Assembly: GCA_029961685.1 (NCBI GenBank) | Contig: JARWKL010000009.1 | Span: 10,993,758-11,057,757 of the forward strand | Reading direction: 5' to 3' | Source: Aristolochia californica | Lineage: Eukaryota > Streptophyta > Magnoliopsida > Piperales > Aristolochiaceae | DNA: 64,000 nucleotides | Notes under the pieces: model-generated | What the model was told of the DNA's origin: nothing | The model's input: only the letters and a program-made list of their open reading frames with translations | The model's database searches: none | Made by a program: the position numbers and the translations under genes | Shown: positions 1 through 11,147 of the stretch, piece by piece | How the letters are laid out: every line of letters begins with the position of its first letter | Numbering within the stretch: position 1 is the first letter of the stretch

Positions 1-2
1 AT

Positions 3-1466
3 ATGTACATCAACACTGCTGATGGTAGTACTCTGCCTATCAGTGTTGTTGGTGATCTCTCTCCATCTTTAGTTGATGTCTTTGTGTCTCCTGACCTGTC
101 GACAAACCTTTTGTATGGTTGTCAATTGGTTGATAAAAACTGTAATGTTCAGTTTTCTCGCTTTGGCTGTGTTGTGCAGGATCAAGCGTCGGGGAAGGTG
201 ATCGCGAAGGGGCCTAAAGTGGGCAGGCTATTTCCACTTAAAGTCTTTCTATCCACTGTTATTCCCCGTTCTCCTGTAATTTCTTTTGCTTGTAATGTTG
301 TTGGATCTGGCCCTAAGTTGTGGCATAGACGTCTAGGCCACCCAAACTTGTCTGTACTTCGTACATTATTTAAATTTGGTTTATTAGGCAATCAAGATTG
401 TACTTCTCATGATACGTCTTTTGACTGTTCATCATGTAAACTTGGCAAAAGTAAAACTCTATCATTTCTGCATCATTCCTCTCATGCCTCCCACTGATTT
501 GACCTTATTCATAATGATGTTTGGGGAATTGCTCCCGTTATCTCGCATGAACAAATTAAGTACTTTGTCACCTTTATCGATGACTTTAGTCGATTTACCT
601 TAGTCTACTTCCTACGGGCTAAGTCTAAAGTTTTTGTCGTTTTTAAGAGGTTTCTTGCACTCATTGAAACACAGTTCTCCGCTCTGACTCTGGAGGCGAG
701 TACATGTCGACAGAATTCCAAGAATTTCTTCAAAGCAAAGGCATTATCTCTCAACATTCTTGTCCCTCAACACCCCAACAAAATGGTGTTGCTAAGCGCA
801 AAAATCGTCACCTTCTCGATATGGTCTGCACCCTTCTCATTGAATCATCCATTCCCCCTAGGTTTTGGTGTGAAGCTCTCTCTACCTTCGTCCATTTAAT
901 TAACCCGCTGCCTTCGCCTGTCTTGCATCATGTCTCTCCCTTTGTTAAATTATTCGTGTTATTCTCCGTCCTACACAGATCTTCGGACGTTCGGTTGTGT
1001 TTGTTTCGTGCATTTACCTGATCATGAACGATATAAACTTACAACCCAATCTGTTATGTGTGCATTTCTTGGGTATGCCGGTTCTCAAAAGGGCTATGTT
1101 TGCTATGATCCTCAGGCGTGTTGAGTCCTTGTTTCTCGGAATGTGGTCTTCTTTGAAAACCAATATTTCTTTCCCTCTCAAGTTACATTTCCGTCTACCT
1201 CTTTTTCTAGTTTGCCGAGCTTTGATGAGCCTCAACCCACTGCCTCGCTGCCCTCTCCTCCTTCTGACCTAGCTCTTGCTCCTGATCCTCCCTCTGCTCC
1301 TGCTCCCCTCAATCTTCACAGATCCACACGTAGTTCTCACCCTCCTGACCGGTATGGTTTTCCCTCCCCTGTATCTCTGGTAGCTACTTTGTCTTCTATT
1401 TCCATTCCTTCTGGCCATAAACAGGCTATAGCACATGAGTGTTGGAAAAAGGCCATGCAAAACTGA
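3..1466 (+). pseudogene. copia pol, GAG-pre-integrase and integrase part (copy 1), broken
   Basis: This encodes the DNA-joining part of the retrotransposon polyprotein. Visible are the HHCC zinc-binding region (WHRRLGHPN, then C-x2-C in DCSSCKLGKSK), the first catalytic Asp region after the stop, FIDDFSRF for the second Asp, and GGEY with PQQNG around the catalytic Glu. Breaks: a TGA at 495-497, shared by all three copies; a frameshift just before GGEY (about 675-690), also shared; an extra base near 957 (TTCGTGTT against TTCGGTT in the others); a CGA-to-TGA change at 1122-1124; and an extra A in CATGCAAAACTGA near 1457, shared with copy 3 but not copy 2. No functional integrase can be made. 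Confidence 0.93.
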
Positions 1467-2912
1467 ACTACAAGCGCTAGAGGAGAATCACACCTGGGAC
1501 ATTGTGGCTTGCCCTCCTACTATTCAGCCTCTTGGAAGTAAGTGGGCTTCTCTGTCAAGCTGCGTTCAGATGGATCGTTGGATCGGTACAAAGCCCGTCT
1601 TGTGGCCCTGGGGAACAGGTAGGAATATGGGATTGATTATGAGGAAACTTTTGCCCCAGTTGCCAAGATGACCACAATTCGTACTATCTTAGCCAGTGCG
1701 GCCTCTCAATCTTGGCCATTGCATCAGATGGATGTGAAGAATGCCTTTCTCCACGGTGATCTGCAGGAAGACGTCTATATAAAGCGTCCCTCGGGTATGT
1801 CTACATCCTCTCCTGATCATGTCTACAAGCTACAATGTCCTTTGTATGGGCTTAAACAAGTCCCCCGAGCTTGGTTTGAGAAATTTCACAGCATACTTAT
1901 CCTCCACCAGTTTACCCAGAGTCAGTATGATTCATCTCTCTTTAATCATAAGTCTATTGCGGGCAAGGTCATTCTCTTGGTTTATGTGGATGACATCATC
2001 ATTACTAGCACTGATTCTGGACTGATTACCAAGCTTCAGAAGGTGTTGCATGCCACTTTTCATATGAAGGATCTTGGACGCCTCACTTACTTCTTAGGGC
2101 TGGAGGTCCATCACACACTCAAAGGTATTTTCTTAAACCAACATAAGTATATTCAAGATCTTATCACACTCGCTGGGTTGGAGGACACATCTTCGGTGGC
2201 TACCCCTATGGAGGTCAATGTCACATATCGGAAAGATGAAGGGACTCTCCTTGATGATCCGACTATCTATCGACGACTAGTCGGGAGTCTCATCTACTTG
2301 ACTACTACTCACCCGGATATTTCCCATGTTGTTCATAAGGTCAGTCAGTTTATGGCATCTCCTCGACAGCTTCATCTTGCGGCAGTTCAGCGCATCATCT
2401 GCTATCTGCGCAGCTCCCCTACTCGTGGTTTATTCTTTCCTACCGGCTCTGCGCTACAACTGGTTGCCTACGGTGATGCTGATTGGGCAGGGTGCCCCGA
2501 TACCCGTTGCTCTACTACAGGCTGGTGTATGTTTTTAGGCGATGCACTGATTTCTTGGAAATGTAAGAAACAAGATCGAGTGTCCAAGTCATCTACCGAG
2601 GCCGAGTATCGTGCTATGTCTACTGCGTGTTCGGAAGTTATTTGGCTCCGTGGTCTTCTTGCTGAGCTCCAGTTTCCTCAGCCCTCATCTACACCGCTTC
2701 ATGCAGATAATACAAGTACCATACAGATTGCAGCCAATCCGATTTTTCATGAGTGTACCGAGCATATTGAGGTTGACTGTCACTCCATCCGCGACACTTT
2801 GAAGCGCCGGGATCTTCAAGTGGCCGATGTCTTCACCAAAGCATCGTCTCAATCCCGACATAATTTTTTGGTTGGCAAATTGTTGTTGGTTGACTCACCA
2901 TCATCAATTTGA
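1467..2912 (+). pseudogene. copia reverse transcriptase-RNase H (copy 1), broken near its start
   Basis: This would copy the element RNA into DNA and remove the template. The first part, 1467-1667, is in the wrong frame after a base loss near 1536 (GGGCTTC against GGGTCTTC in copy 2). From 1668 a 414-residue frame is open. It has the first catalytic Asp in [10 protein letters not shown] (residues 21-30), LYGLKQVPRAW (59-69), the YVDD catalytic box (106-109), and RNase H motifs DADWAGCPDTR, TEAEYRAM and HADNTS with all three acidic residues. Compared with copy 3, nine residues are missing in frame just before DLQVADVF. This is the least damaged RT-RNase H of the three copies, but no start context links it to an intact upstream polyprotein. 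Confidence 0.93.
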
Positions 2913-2919
2913 GGGGGGA
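2911..2919 (+). other. Polypurine tract of copia copy 1
   Basis: The purine run GAGGGGGGA directly precedes the LTR start TGTTACG and overlaps the pol stop codon. It is the expected plus-strand primer site; the same run precedes the 3' LTR of copies 2 and 3. Confidence 0.85.
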
Positions 2920-3243
2920 TGTTACGATATGTTAAAATATATATTAAATGTAATTTATGTTCATAATTGTTGTATAATTTGGAATATGTGCATAGGGTTA
3001 TTTCATTAGGCTTAATGGGACGGGGGGGGGGGGGGGAAGGGTGGGGGTGTCGTCTTGGGCCCATGGGCCAATTTGTAACAAGAAAACCTAAAGGTTAAAT
3101 ACCTAATGAAAGGGGGAAAATCCCCAATGGAAACATTTTTGATTAATCTTTCGTCTGCTTCGTTTCGCCGTGAAACCAGAGAGCTACGCTCTCTCTTGTG
3201 GGTGTTTGGACTGTTCCGTCAGTCCCTTGATTTTGATTTGTCA
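2920..3243 (+). repeat. 3' LTR of copia copy 1
   Basis: 324 bp, TGTTACG...TTTGTCA, with the canonical TG/CA ends. It contains a 15-G run at 3022-3036 and a perfect 7-bp hairpin AGAGAGC-TAC-GCTCTCT at 3178-3194. It is followed by the target duplication CACCG. Confidence 0.95.
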
Positions 3244-3670
3244 CACCGAGCCTGCAACAACTTGAGTCATAATGACAGGGAGGTTCCAGGAATAGATGCG
3301 ATGTCCACAATATGAAGGCCTGATAGTAGTTACTTTACTTTCAATTGGTTTAATTCAAAGACTGAATTTGCTTCAACCGTGATTCATGTTTGGAGTGTTT
3401 GTTGGAGTCAGTTGGTAGAAGAGTTTGTAATGAAAGGGACGGAGAGACAACAGTAAGGATTCCCTGCAAGAACAACAATGAATAATTCATATTCAAACAA
3501 GAGAGAGAGAGAGAGAGAGAGAGAACTTTTTCCTAAATGCTTTTGTCAGTGTGGTGATTGCAATCAATTGAAAGAGGGGTACTAAATTTTTATTTAAAAG
3601 GAACATTTCATGCTTAACCTTGTAGATAATTATTCTGTTTGAAATTTTACTTAGATGCAATAAACGATGT
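3244..3670. repeat. Duplicated block alpha (right flank of copia)
   Basis: Non-coding block starting CACCGAGCCTGCAACAA and ending ...GATGCAATAAACG. Related copies are at 8602-8956, 26081-26550, 28597-29036 and 46037-46468. It contains a GA microsatellite at about 3501-3524. No gene is recognisable. Confidence 0.85.
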
Positions 3671-4320
3671 TGTCAAAGTGGTTCCGTCCACTCTTGTTAG
3701 AGTTTGTGGTCTGAGTTAGGTACTTGGCTTTCCGCACATTAAACGGCTAGTCTTTTCGGGTTGTATTGGCTAGGTATCTGACTCAGAACTCCGAAGTTAA
3801 GCGAACTTGGGCAAGACTAATTCTAGGATGGGTGACCTCCTGGGAAGCACTCTTGCCTAAGACTTTGACATGGTATCAGAGCTAGGCACGCCACGGCCCG
3901 CGTTCGTATCCCATGAGAAGTGGCTCCAGAATGGGTGGGGGTGGGTGTCAGAGTGGTTCCGTCCGGTATCTGACTCAGAACTCCGAAGTTAAGCAAACTT
4001 GGGCAAGACTAATTCTAGGATGGGTGACCTCCTGGGAAGCACTCTTGCCTAAGACTTTGACATGGTATCAAAGCTAGGCATGCCACGGCCCGCGTTCGTA
4101 TCCCATGAGAAGTGGCTCCAGAATGGGTGGGGGTGGGTGTCAGAGTGGTTCCGTCCACTCTTGTTAGAGTTTGTAGTCTGAGTTAGGTACTTCGCTTTCT
4201 ACACCTTAAACGGCTAATCTTTTCGGGTTGTATTGGCTAGGTATCTGACTCAGAACTTCAAAGTTAAGCGAGATTGGGCAAGAGTAATTCTAGGAAGTAC
4301 TCTTGCCTAAGACATTGACA
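3671..4320 (+). mobile_element. Cassandra TRIM, multimeric copy a (LTR-int-LTR-int-LTR)
   Basis: LTRs TGTCA...TTGACA carry a 5S rRNA-derived domain, the hallmark of Cassandra terminal-repeat retrotransposons in miniature, which are known to encode no protein and to be mobilised by other elements. LTR1 is 3671-3870. The primer site TGGTATCAGAGCT (initiator Met tRNA type) starts at 3871 and the internal domain is only 75 bp (3871-3945). LTR2 (3946-4062) has lost its first part. A second 75-bp internal domain is 4063-4137. LTR3 is 4138-4320. Each LTR after the first is preceded by a G-rich polypurine tract (GGGTGGGGGTGGG). Likely target duplication GTTGT/GTTAC, imperfect. The three-LTR form suggests unequal recombination between LTRs. 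Confidence 0.92.
3781..3858 (+). promoter_or_regulatory. 5S rRNA-derived Pol III promoter domain in Cassandra LTR1
   Basis: The stretch runs parallel to the 3' two thirds of plant 5S rRNA: CAGAACTCCGAAGTTAAGC, the A-box region AGTTAAGCGAACTTGGGC, the intermediate element TTCTAGGATGG and the C box GGGTGACCTCCTGGGAAG. These are the internal promoter elements bound by TFIIIA/TFIIIC in 5S genes. It is not a complete 5S gene. The same domain lies in LTR2 (about 3973-4050) and, without the C box, in LTR3. Confidence 0.9.
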
Positions 4321-4917
4321 GTTACAACAATCTTGTGTGCAAGTGTATATTTTTTCGCTTGTGCTCGATGACTACATACTGCTTCCACTTGGAATTATGA
4401 ATTTGGTGGTACGACAACATGCTAAAAAATGAGAAACATAGTCCATGGTACAAGATATATCTGCCATGAGCTGTGAAAGGTTATAAGAAAAAAAAAAAGA
4501 AAAACTCACTCAATTCATATAAATCAACCTTTCTCTCATATTATTGAATAAGCATTCACACTTAAATCTCATCACATAGTACATCCCATTTTATGATACA
4601 CTATTCATCCATTTACATAAGATATCTCATACATCAATTACATATTTTGGCATGCACAACCCCTTGCTACCAACACGATCTTCAATAGTATTACTGGGTT
4701 GCTTGGAACCACCGGATAGTGACATAATGAGAAGCTAAGGCCATGCGTTAGATCACTAACAAATTGAAACTTCATCTTGCTATGCTTTGATCTGACAAAT
4801 TATTACCGGAACAAACTAGAGTGATGTCCAATAACACATCAAAAAGAAGAAAAACATAAAATTTAATGCACATACTTATCCACCATAGGCTAATAAACAA
4901 ATTATTCTTTTCTATAC
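4321..4917. repeat. Duplicated block beta
   Basis: Non-coding block starting TACAACAATCTTGTGTGCAA and ending near AATAAACAAA. Copies are at about 8947-9525, 27027-27620, 29025-29600 and 46929-47520. In 8947 and 29025 it joins block alpha directly with no Cassandra between, giving the unoccupied site. No open frame of note. Confidence 0.8.
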
Positions 4918-5708
4918 ATTTATTTATTTAAAACAAGTTAATTTTTTATTAATTTAAAACTTCTTAAAATTTATTTTATTTTAGCCAAATATAGCTATCT
5001 AAATTAAAATTTAAATCTATTAATAAATTTATAAAATAAAATAAACTTTTTTATTTATATAAAATTCTTATTTTGAAAATTATATTTAATGACTATTTTA
5101 AGAGTGAGAATTTAGATTTTTTAAAGTAACTAATTGATTAACATTTGGATAATATAAAAGCATGGATTTGTTTAATCATTTTATAAATATTTAATTAAAT
5201 AAATTGTCGTAATTTTTTAATTATTTAATAATTTAAAATTAATTAGATAAGTTTGAGTTTATTTAAATAAAAAATTAATAAATTAATTTTTAAAAATTAT
5301 TTTTGAATAATAAAATACCATCTTTTTATTTACCTAAATTTATAAATTTTAATATTATATTTAATTATTATTTTAGGAGTGAGAATTTAGATATTAAAAA
5401 GTAACAATTTGATTAGGCATTTTGATATCATAAAAATAAAGTTTTTTAAGTTATTTATTTATATATAAGTAATTAATTAAATAAATAAACTTTAATTTTT
5501 ATTATTATTGATGAATTAAGAAGAGTTAAAATCTATCCTAACTTATTAATAGAAAATTTAGATAATCAATATCCTATAAAATTTAAATCTATTGGAGTAT
5601 TTTTTTAATAAATCTCTTATGTAATTTCCACTAAACTTTCCATTGTGCATACTAACATAAAAAAATAATTCACTTTCACTTTCACTTTCAAAATGCACTA
5701 AACCCCCC
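4918..5708. mobile_element. AT-rich Harbinger-like element, 5'-truncated
   Basis: A long AT-rich non-coding stretch ends in GCACTAAACCCCCC, the inverted right terminus of the family annotated in full at 18703-19931, 38590-39768 and 48481-49894. The left terminus GGCCTTATTAG is missing; the element joins block beta inside the AT-rich part. It contains the family signature TTTAAGAGTGAGAATTTAGA. Confidence 0.65.
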
Positions 5709-6613
5709 TTGAAGTTTGTAGGAATGATTTCTATGGTAAATATTCGCACGAAAGTAATCTTTCTTTTAAGATGTGCAAATATCTGAAAAAGAAAATTCCA
5801 TATTGCCTTGTGATAAGAAAGGTGTATGAAAGGACCCAAAAATGTAAATAGCTAATGTCCATTAGGCTCAAGAAATAAGCACTGAAAGGGAAGACCTATC
5901 CCTTCCCAGAACTAGTGGAGGATATTGCTAGATTTGAATTTCTAGATTTTTTTGGGAAGGGCATTGAGATGGCCTTGAGCATTATCTATATCAATTTTAG
6001 GAAATTTTAATTTAACTTACTCAACAATTCCTTAGGTTGAACAGTACCAAGACGGTGGTTTGGTGGACAGGAAGAGAAGAATTCCTTTGGTGAGTATTAG
6101 GAGGAAGTTTCGAAGGTTTCGAATACTATTCACTTAAATTGCATTTCTCATTGTATCGAAGTTGGCATTTGGATGGAAAGGACTGAATGAGAAATGGAAT
6201 ATGTTTGCTCACACAACTTCAGATTGGACGTTTTGATGGTTTCAAATTCTGGTCACATAAATTGTATTTTCTCACTGTATGAAAGTTGGAATTTGGATGA
6301 AAATGATTGAATGAGAAATGGAATCTATAGAGCAATATCCATAAAGAACAAGAGGTAAAAAAAAAGAAGACAAAAAAATCTAACAAGACAAGCGTGAATA
6401 ATAAACCATTCTTGTGCTCCTAAAACATCAGTATAATATTCAAATTTCAATAAGTACTTCATCACACAATATAATAAAAGTTATTACGATACATTAACCA
6501 TCCTTTTAGAACATCTAAGAATTACACTCCCACATTCAATCATCACAACACACATTTTTGAATGCTTAAACCAATGGTGTCAGATTAAAGAACTTGTAAT
6601 GGGTTTAGTTGGA
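5709..6613. repeat. Duplicated block gamma with unoccupied copia site
   Basis: Begins TTGAAGTTTGTAGGAATG and ends TTTAGTTGGAAAGCCG, which continues straight into alpha-type sequence (GCTTGCAACAAACTTGAG). At exactly this point copies 2 and 3 hold the copia element, so about 6613 is an empty site. Other copies: 19932-20792, 27931-28596 (partial), 35229-35799 (partial), 39769-40670, 49895-50800. No gene is seen. Confidence 0.8.
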
Positions 6614-6699
6614 AAGCCGAGCTTGCAACAAACTTGAGTCATAATGATAAGACGGTTCCAGGAATAGATGTGATGTCCGCTATATGAAAGTCTGATAGT

Positions 6700-8601
6700 T
6701 ATGGGTAATTTCAAACCAAGCCGGCTCGAGCTCGGCTCCGTTCTGGCACGGTTCAATTCAGTATACCTGGATCTTGAGCTGATTTTGAGATCCGGGATCG
6801 GCTCATTTAAATTAACGAGTCGGGCTCGACTGAATCAAGGTTTGGTTCGAAAGCTCATGAGCCAGCTCTTTAATTTAACAAGCGGTGTGGGATTCGGGGG
6901 ATTTGGGGGAGTCGGGACTAGGGAGCGGGACCAAGAGCTGGAGCACCGAGCGGAGTGGGAGAGAGAGCGAGGGGGGAAAATTCTTCCTCCCCTCGTCACC
7001 GCTGAGCCCCTCCCAACCGTTGTTGTGGCCACCTTTGTCGCTGTCGATAACTGCCTCACCGGCCGCCTTCTGCCTTTTTGTCACCACTGATTTTGTGGCC
7101 ACCGCTATATTTCTTCCCCCTAGTCTGCCTTCTCCTTTGTTTCCGTCGTCACCGCTTCCGTCGTCACAACCGTTATCGCCGAAAAAAGTTCCTTGCCGAT
7201 GCCACTGGAAGCTTTTCCAACTGCGTCGTTCCTCATCCTTGGTGGAAACCAGAGGACCTAAGTTAGAAGGAAAAAAATAATCCCCCCTAGCGAGAAGACA
7301 ATTTCGCACATGCGAGATTATAAACAAGTGAAAAAAATAATAATAAATTCTAGGGACTATTAGTGGTTTTGTTAATAAATGTTGAAAAAATATTTTTAGT
7401 AGAAATACGTTTCTAGGGACTAGTAGTGCCTCAAGTTTTTTTGCAATAATTTTCTAATTGGAAATTCTTAGTAAAAAAAATCATATAATTTTCTAAGTAA
7501 GATTTTTCTGCGAAAATCGTAGAGAAAAGTTTTGAATAAGTATTTAACAGTTGATGCTATAATACTTTTAGCATGAGGCAATTTTCATAGCAATTTTGTG
7601 TTTGACATTTTATTTGATTAAAAATTTATCTATAAGTATAGTAATATATTAGATTAATTATCAATTTTTTTATTTCCCTAGAAGAGGCAATTAGAGGTCC
7701 ATTTAACTTTCCTAAGAAAATTTTAAAATATTTCTTGTAATTTTCTAGTAAGTCACTAATAGTAATAGAATTTTATTTAAAAGTTTCTTTTGGAAATATG
7801 CATCATAGGAAAAATATTTCTAGTTTTTCCTAGAATATAAATTTTCAACCAGGGGCACTAAGGAGGCCATAGTAAATTTACATGCATATTCAAAAATTAA
7901 AAAATAAGCTAGACAACATTTTGGGTAAAAAAGATTAATATTAGTGCGTTCTAATCTATTATCGAGATTCAATCCTGAACCTCCCCTACCATTCTTTTTA
8001 TAAAATGTATGCATAATTTTATATATATTTTATTTAACATATATTTTATGTAGAGTATTAAACGTATGTTAAGCTTGAACTCGGTTAAAATTATTAGGCT
8101 CGAGCTAGAGCTCAAGCTTGAACTCGGTTAAAATTATTAGGCTTGAGCTCGATTACAATTTTAGGCTCAAGGCTAGGATCGACTCGAGCTCGAGTTTGAA
8201 ATATTTAAATCAAGCTTGGCTCTAACATAAGAAGGTTTAGGCTCAACTCAATTCGATGTCACCCTTATGCCAAATTTTAAGTAGAGGTCATGCCCAATTT
8301 TATGTAAAATGTATGCATAATTTTATATATAATTAATTTATTATATATTTTTTGAAAAATTTTAAATGTATGTTGAGCTCGAACTGGAGCTCGAACTAGA
8401 GACATATAATTTTTGAAAAGTTTTAAATGAATGTTGAAGTTCGAGTTCGGATCGAACTTGGTTAAAATTATTGGGCTCGAGCTCGATAACAATTTTAGGC
8501 TCGAGGCTGGGCTCGGCTCGAGCTCGAGTTCGAAATATTTAAATCAAGCTCAGCTCGAACATCGGAAAGTTCGGGCACGACTCGACTCGATGCCACCCCT
8601 A
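6700..8601. mobile_element. hAT-like non-autonomous DNA transposon
   Basis: The left end TATGGGTAATTTC and right end GATGCCACCCCTA (reverse complement TAGGGGTGGCATC) resemble hAT terminal repeats. Flanks CTGATAGT (6692-6699) and CTAACATT (8602-8609) fit an aged 8-bp duplication, the hAT size; uninterrupted copies of this flank read CTGACAGT or CTAACATT. The subterminal parts are rich in GGCTCGAGCTCG motifs (6723-6880, 8095-8220, 8360-8590). The middle is a GC-rich stretch followed by AT-rich DNA. No transposase is present. Partial relatives: 32804-33476, 47606-47784 (right end with the canonical CAGGGGTGG terminus) and 50886-51512. Confidence 0.65.
6885..7290 (+). other. GC-rich gene-like insert inside the hAT element, unidentified
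   Basis: A sharp GC-rich island within an AT-rich element, open in several frames on both strands (for example 6885-7280 plus, 6875-7327 minus). Repeated Pro/Ser/Leu-rich or Arg-rich translations suggest compositional openness rather than a real protein. It recurs at 51060-51490, where a G run has expanded to 25. It could be a captured gene or UTR fragment, but I do not recognise it. Confidence 0.3.
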
Positions 8602-9525
8602 CTAACATTAGTTACTTTACTTTTAGTTGGTTTAATTCAAAGACTGAGTTTGCTTCAACCGTGATTCATGTTGGAGTGTTTGTTGGAGTTAGTTGGTAGA
8701 AGAGTTTGTAATGAATGGTAGGGAGATAGAGACAACAATAAGGATTCACTGCTAGAACAACAATGAATAATTCATATTCAAACAAGAGAGAGAGAGAGAG
8801 AGAGAGAATTATTTCTTAAATGCTTGTGTCAGTGTGCTTTCAATCGATTGAAAGAGGGTTATTAAAATTTTATTTAAAAAGAACATTTCATGCTTAACCA
8901 TGCAAATAATTAATCTGTTTGAAATTTTGCTTAGATGCAATAAACGTTGCTTCAACAATCCTGTGTGCAAGTGTATATTTTTTCGCTTGTGCTCAACGAC
9001 GACATATTGCTTCCATTGGGAATTAAGAATTTGGTACAACATGCTAAAAAACATGAGAAATAAAGTCCATCGTGTAAGATATATCTGCAATGAGCTGTGA
9101 AAGGTTATAAGAAAAAAAAAAGAAAAACTCACTCAATTCATATAAAACAACCTTTCTCTCATAATATTGAATAAGCATTCACATTTAAATCCCATCACAC
9201 AGTACATCCCATTTTATCATACACTATTCATCTATTTACATAAGATATCTCATCTATCAATTACATACTTTGGCATGCCCAACCCCTGCTACCAACACGA
9301 TCTTCGATAGTATTACTAGGTTGCTTGGAACCACCGGATAGTGATATAATGAGAAAGTAAGGCCATGCGTTAGATCACTGACAAATTGAAACTTCATCTT
9401 GCTTTGCTTTGATATGACAAATTGTTATCCAAACAAACACGGGTGATGTCCAAAAAAACTTTTAAAAGAAGAAAAACATAAACTGTAATGCACAAACTTA
9501 TCCACCATAGGCTCAAAAAGCGAAT
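8602..9525. repeat. Blocks alpha and beta joined without Cassandra
   Basis: The alpha-type sequence (GTTACTTTACTTTTAGTTGG onward, GA microsatellite near 8785-8807) runs uninterrupted through AATAAACGTTGCTTCAACAA into beta. It therefore shows the state of the locus without the Cassandra insertion found at 3671, 26551 and 46469. It is non-coding. Confidence 0.75.
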
Positions 9526-9866
9526 AAACAAACCCTATCCAATTTAGAAGTGCAAAACTGAAAATGGCAAATCACAACTTGAGTATATCATTGTGGAAAA
9601 TAAAATGATGGAAGAATTCATATATTAAACAATCTCAAAGAAAGTTATTTCATAAATTAAAATAACCAACCAAAATTAGCTGGGAACTCGTGAAACAGAG
9701 AAAAGAAAGAGAAGATAAAACATATGCAAGAGAAATAAATTGAAGACACGACAAACAATTTTCAGATAGATACAGAAAAGGAAAAGAAAAAGAAATTTTG
9801 TTTAGAAAGAGTTAAACGCATAAGCAGGAATTCAAGTTTGCAGCTAGTGGGTAATCAGATTATTAC

Positions 9867-9971
9867 CTGAGAGAACGAACACAACCAGAAGGATAATAGA
9901 ACTGAACAGGAATGGCCATAGAGAGCCGGAATCCTTGTGTGCACCGTGAGACTTACGACCATGACCGCTTC
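9867..9971 (-). pseudogene. LIFEGUARD/TMBIM (Bax-inhibitor-like) exon relic, copy A
   Basis: This is the damaged counterpart of the exon at 30659-30787. On the minus strand it keeps EAVMVVSLTVHT and the splice donor CTCAG/GTAATAATC, but it has lost 22 bp plus 2 bp relative to the other copy, which destroys the FWAASRGKD segment. The acceptor CAG has become CAA. It lies in a 9526-11062 block parallel to 30466-31830 that is cut off at about 11062 by retroelement sequence. It cannot encode a membrane protein. Confidence 0.5.
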
Positions 9972-10299
9972 TTGTTTTGCAAAACATTCAACAGAAGAAG
10001 ACCAGTTAATGTGATGGCAGAGAGCAGAAACTGCATCGCAACTAGTATTTCCCTTGATAAGATTTCTATGCGTCATTTTTTTATACAATTAAAACAGCAA
10101 TGCAGCTAATTCAGAGCATCAACCACAGCAAGGCAAGGCCACTTTCAATGCATAAGATGGAAAATGGAAATAAAGTATTGGATCTTTACCACTAATGATG
10201 TCGATCGTCACCATACTGAAGGACTCTCTCTAAGGAGGATGAGGTTGATAGTAGAGATACAGGGGAAACTGGAATCAGAAACTATTGTACACTAGAAAA

Positions 10300-10900
10300 A
10301 ACAGAGCCACGGAAACGAATCCATATGAAAATGTTTCCCACTCATTTTTTGATAAACACAAACAGACGAAGAAAATAAAAAAAATGAAATCACAAAGACT
10401 TTCCAAAGATTAACAAAAAATGAAATATAAATACCGCCACAATGAATCGAAAACAGAATTAAAACCATACAAATTTTTGCAATCCTGGAACCATTTTCTT
10501 GTAAACACAAAACAAATAAACGTTGAAAATGAAAAATAAAAATAAAATCACAAAGACGTCCTAACATTAACAGAAAATGAAATATAATGGCTGCAATACA
10601 AAATGGCGGTCTGGGAATAATGAGAAGAGAAAGAATTTTTGTTAATGCCACAATGAATCGAAAAGAGAACTAAAACCATAAAAAAAAAATCTCAAAATGA
10701 ATATGCAATCGCGGAACCATTTTCTGATAAACACGAACAGACAAAGAAAATGAAAAAATAAAATAAAATCACAAAGACAACCAAACATTAATAGAAAATG
10801 GCACGACGCAGGGATACCGTCGAAGAAGAAAGAAGAAGAGAAAGAATTTGTGTTACTGCTACAACGAATCAAAAAGATAATTAAAACCATAAATATTTTC
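10300..10900. repeat. Imperfect tandem repeat, unit about 150-220 bp
   Basis: The series AACCATTTTCTGATAAACAC, AAAATCACAAAGAC, ACATTAACAGAAAATG, CACAATGAATCG, AACTAAAACCATA recurs about three times (starting near 10345, 10495 and 10720). A related arrangement is at 31280-31660. It lies in the apparent intron region of the LIFEGUARD-like relic. Confidence 0.6.
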
Positions 10901-11147
10901 TAATAAATAATAAAATCTCGGGAAAGAAATCAAAGAAGTCGAAGAAGGCAAACAAAGAAACAAGGTTAAGGTTAGAGGGAAAGAACTAACATATTGTTGT
11001 TTCAATCCGCAGACCACCGTTGTTGCGGATGAGAGTGAGCTCCGACGAAGATATGGAGGACTGCCATTTTATACGATAAGATCCTATACATCATTTACAG
11101 CAAGCTAGGAGTTCATAATGCTCTCTCATCCCCAGTTTGAGGGGAAG

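Larger units (their letters stand above)
1..3243 (+). mobile_element. Ty1/copia LTR retrotransposon, copy 1 (5' part outside window)
   Basis: The domain order GAG-pre-integrase, integrase, reverse transcriptase, RNase H, polypurine tract, LTR is that of Ty1/copia. The window opens inside the GAG-pre-integrase region, so the 5' LTR, gag and protease lie outside. The 3' end is exact: the LTR ends ...TTTGTCA at 3243 and is followed by CACCG (3244-3248), the same 5 bp that bracket copies 2 and 3. The element is dead, with several stops and frameshifts. Confidence 0.95.

Noticed and set aside
3781..3858. A genuine 5S rRNA gene
   Set aside because: The first third of 5S is replaced by unrelated LTR sequence, and it is framed by LTR ends, a primer site and a polypurine tract, so it is the Cassandra promoter domain.
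6875..7327. 150-residue minus-strand frame and its plus-strand counterparts in the hAT island
   Set aside because: Openness in several frames on both strands reflects GC-rich composition; no domain is recognised.
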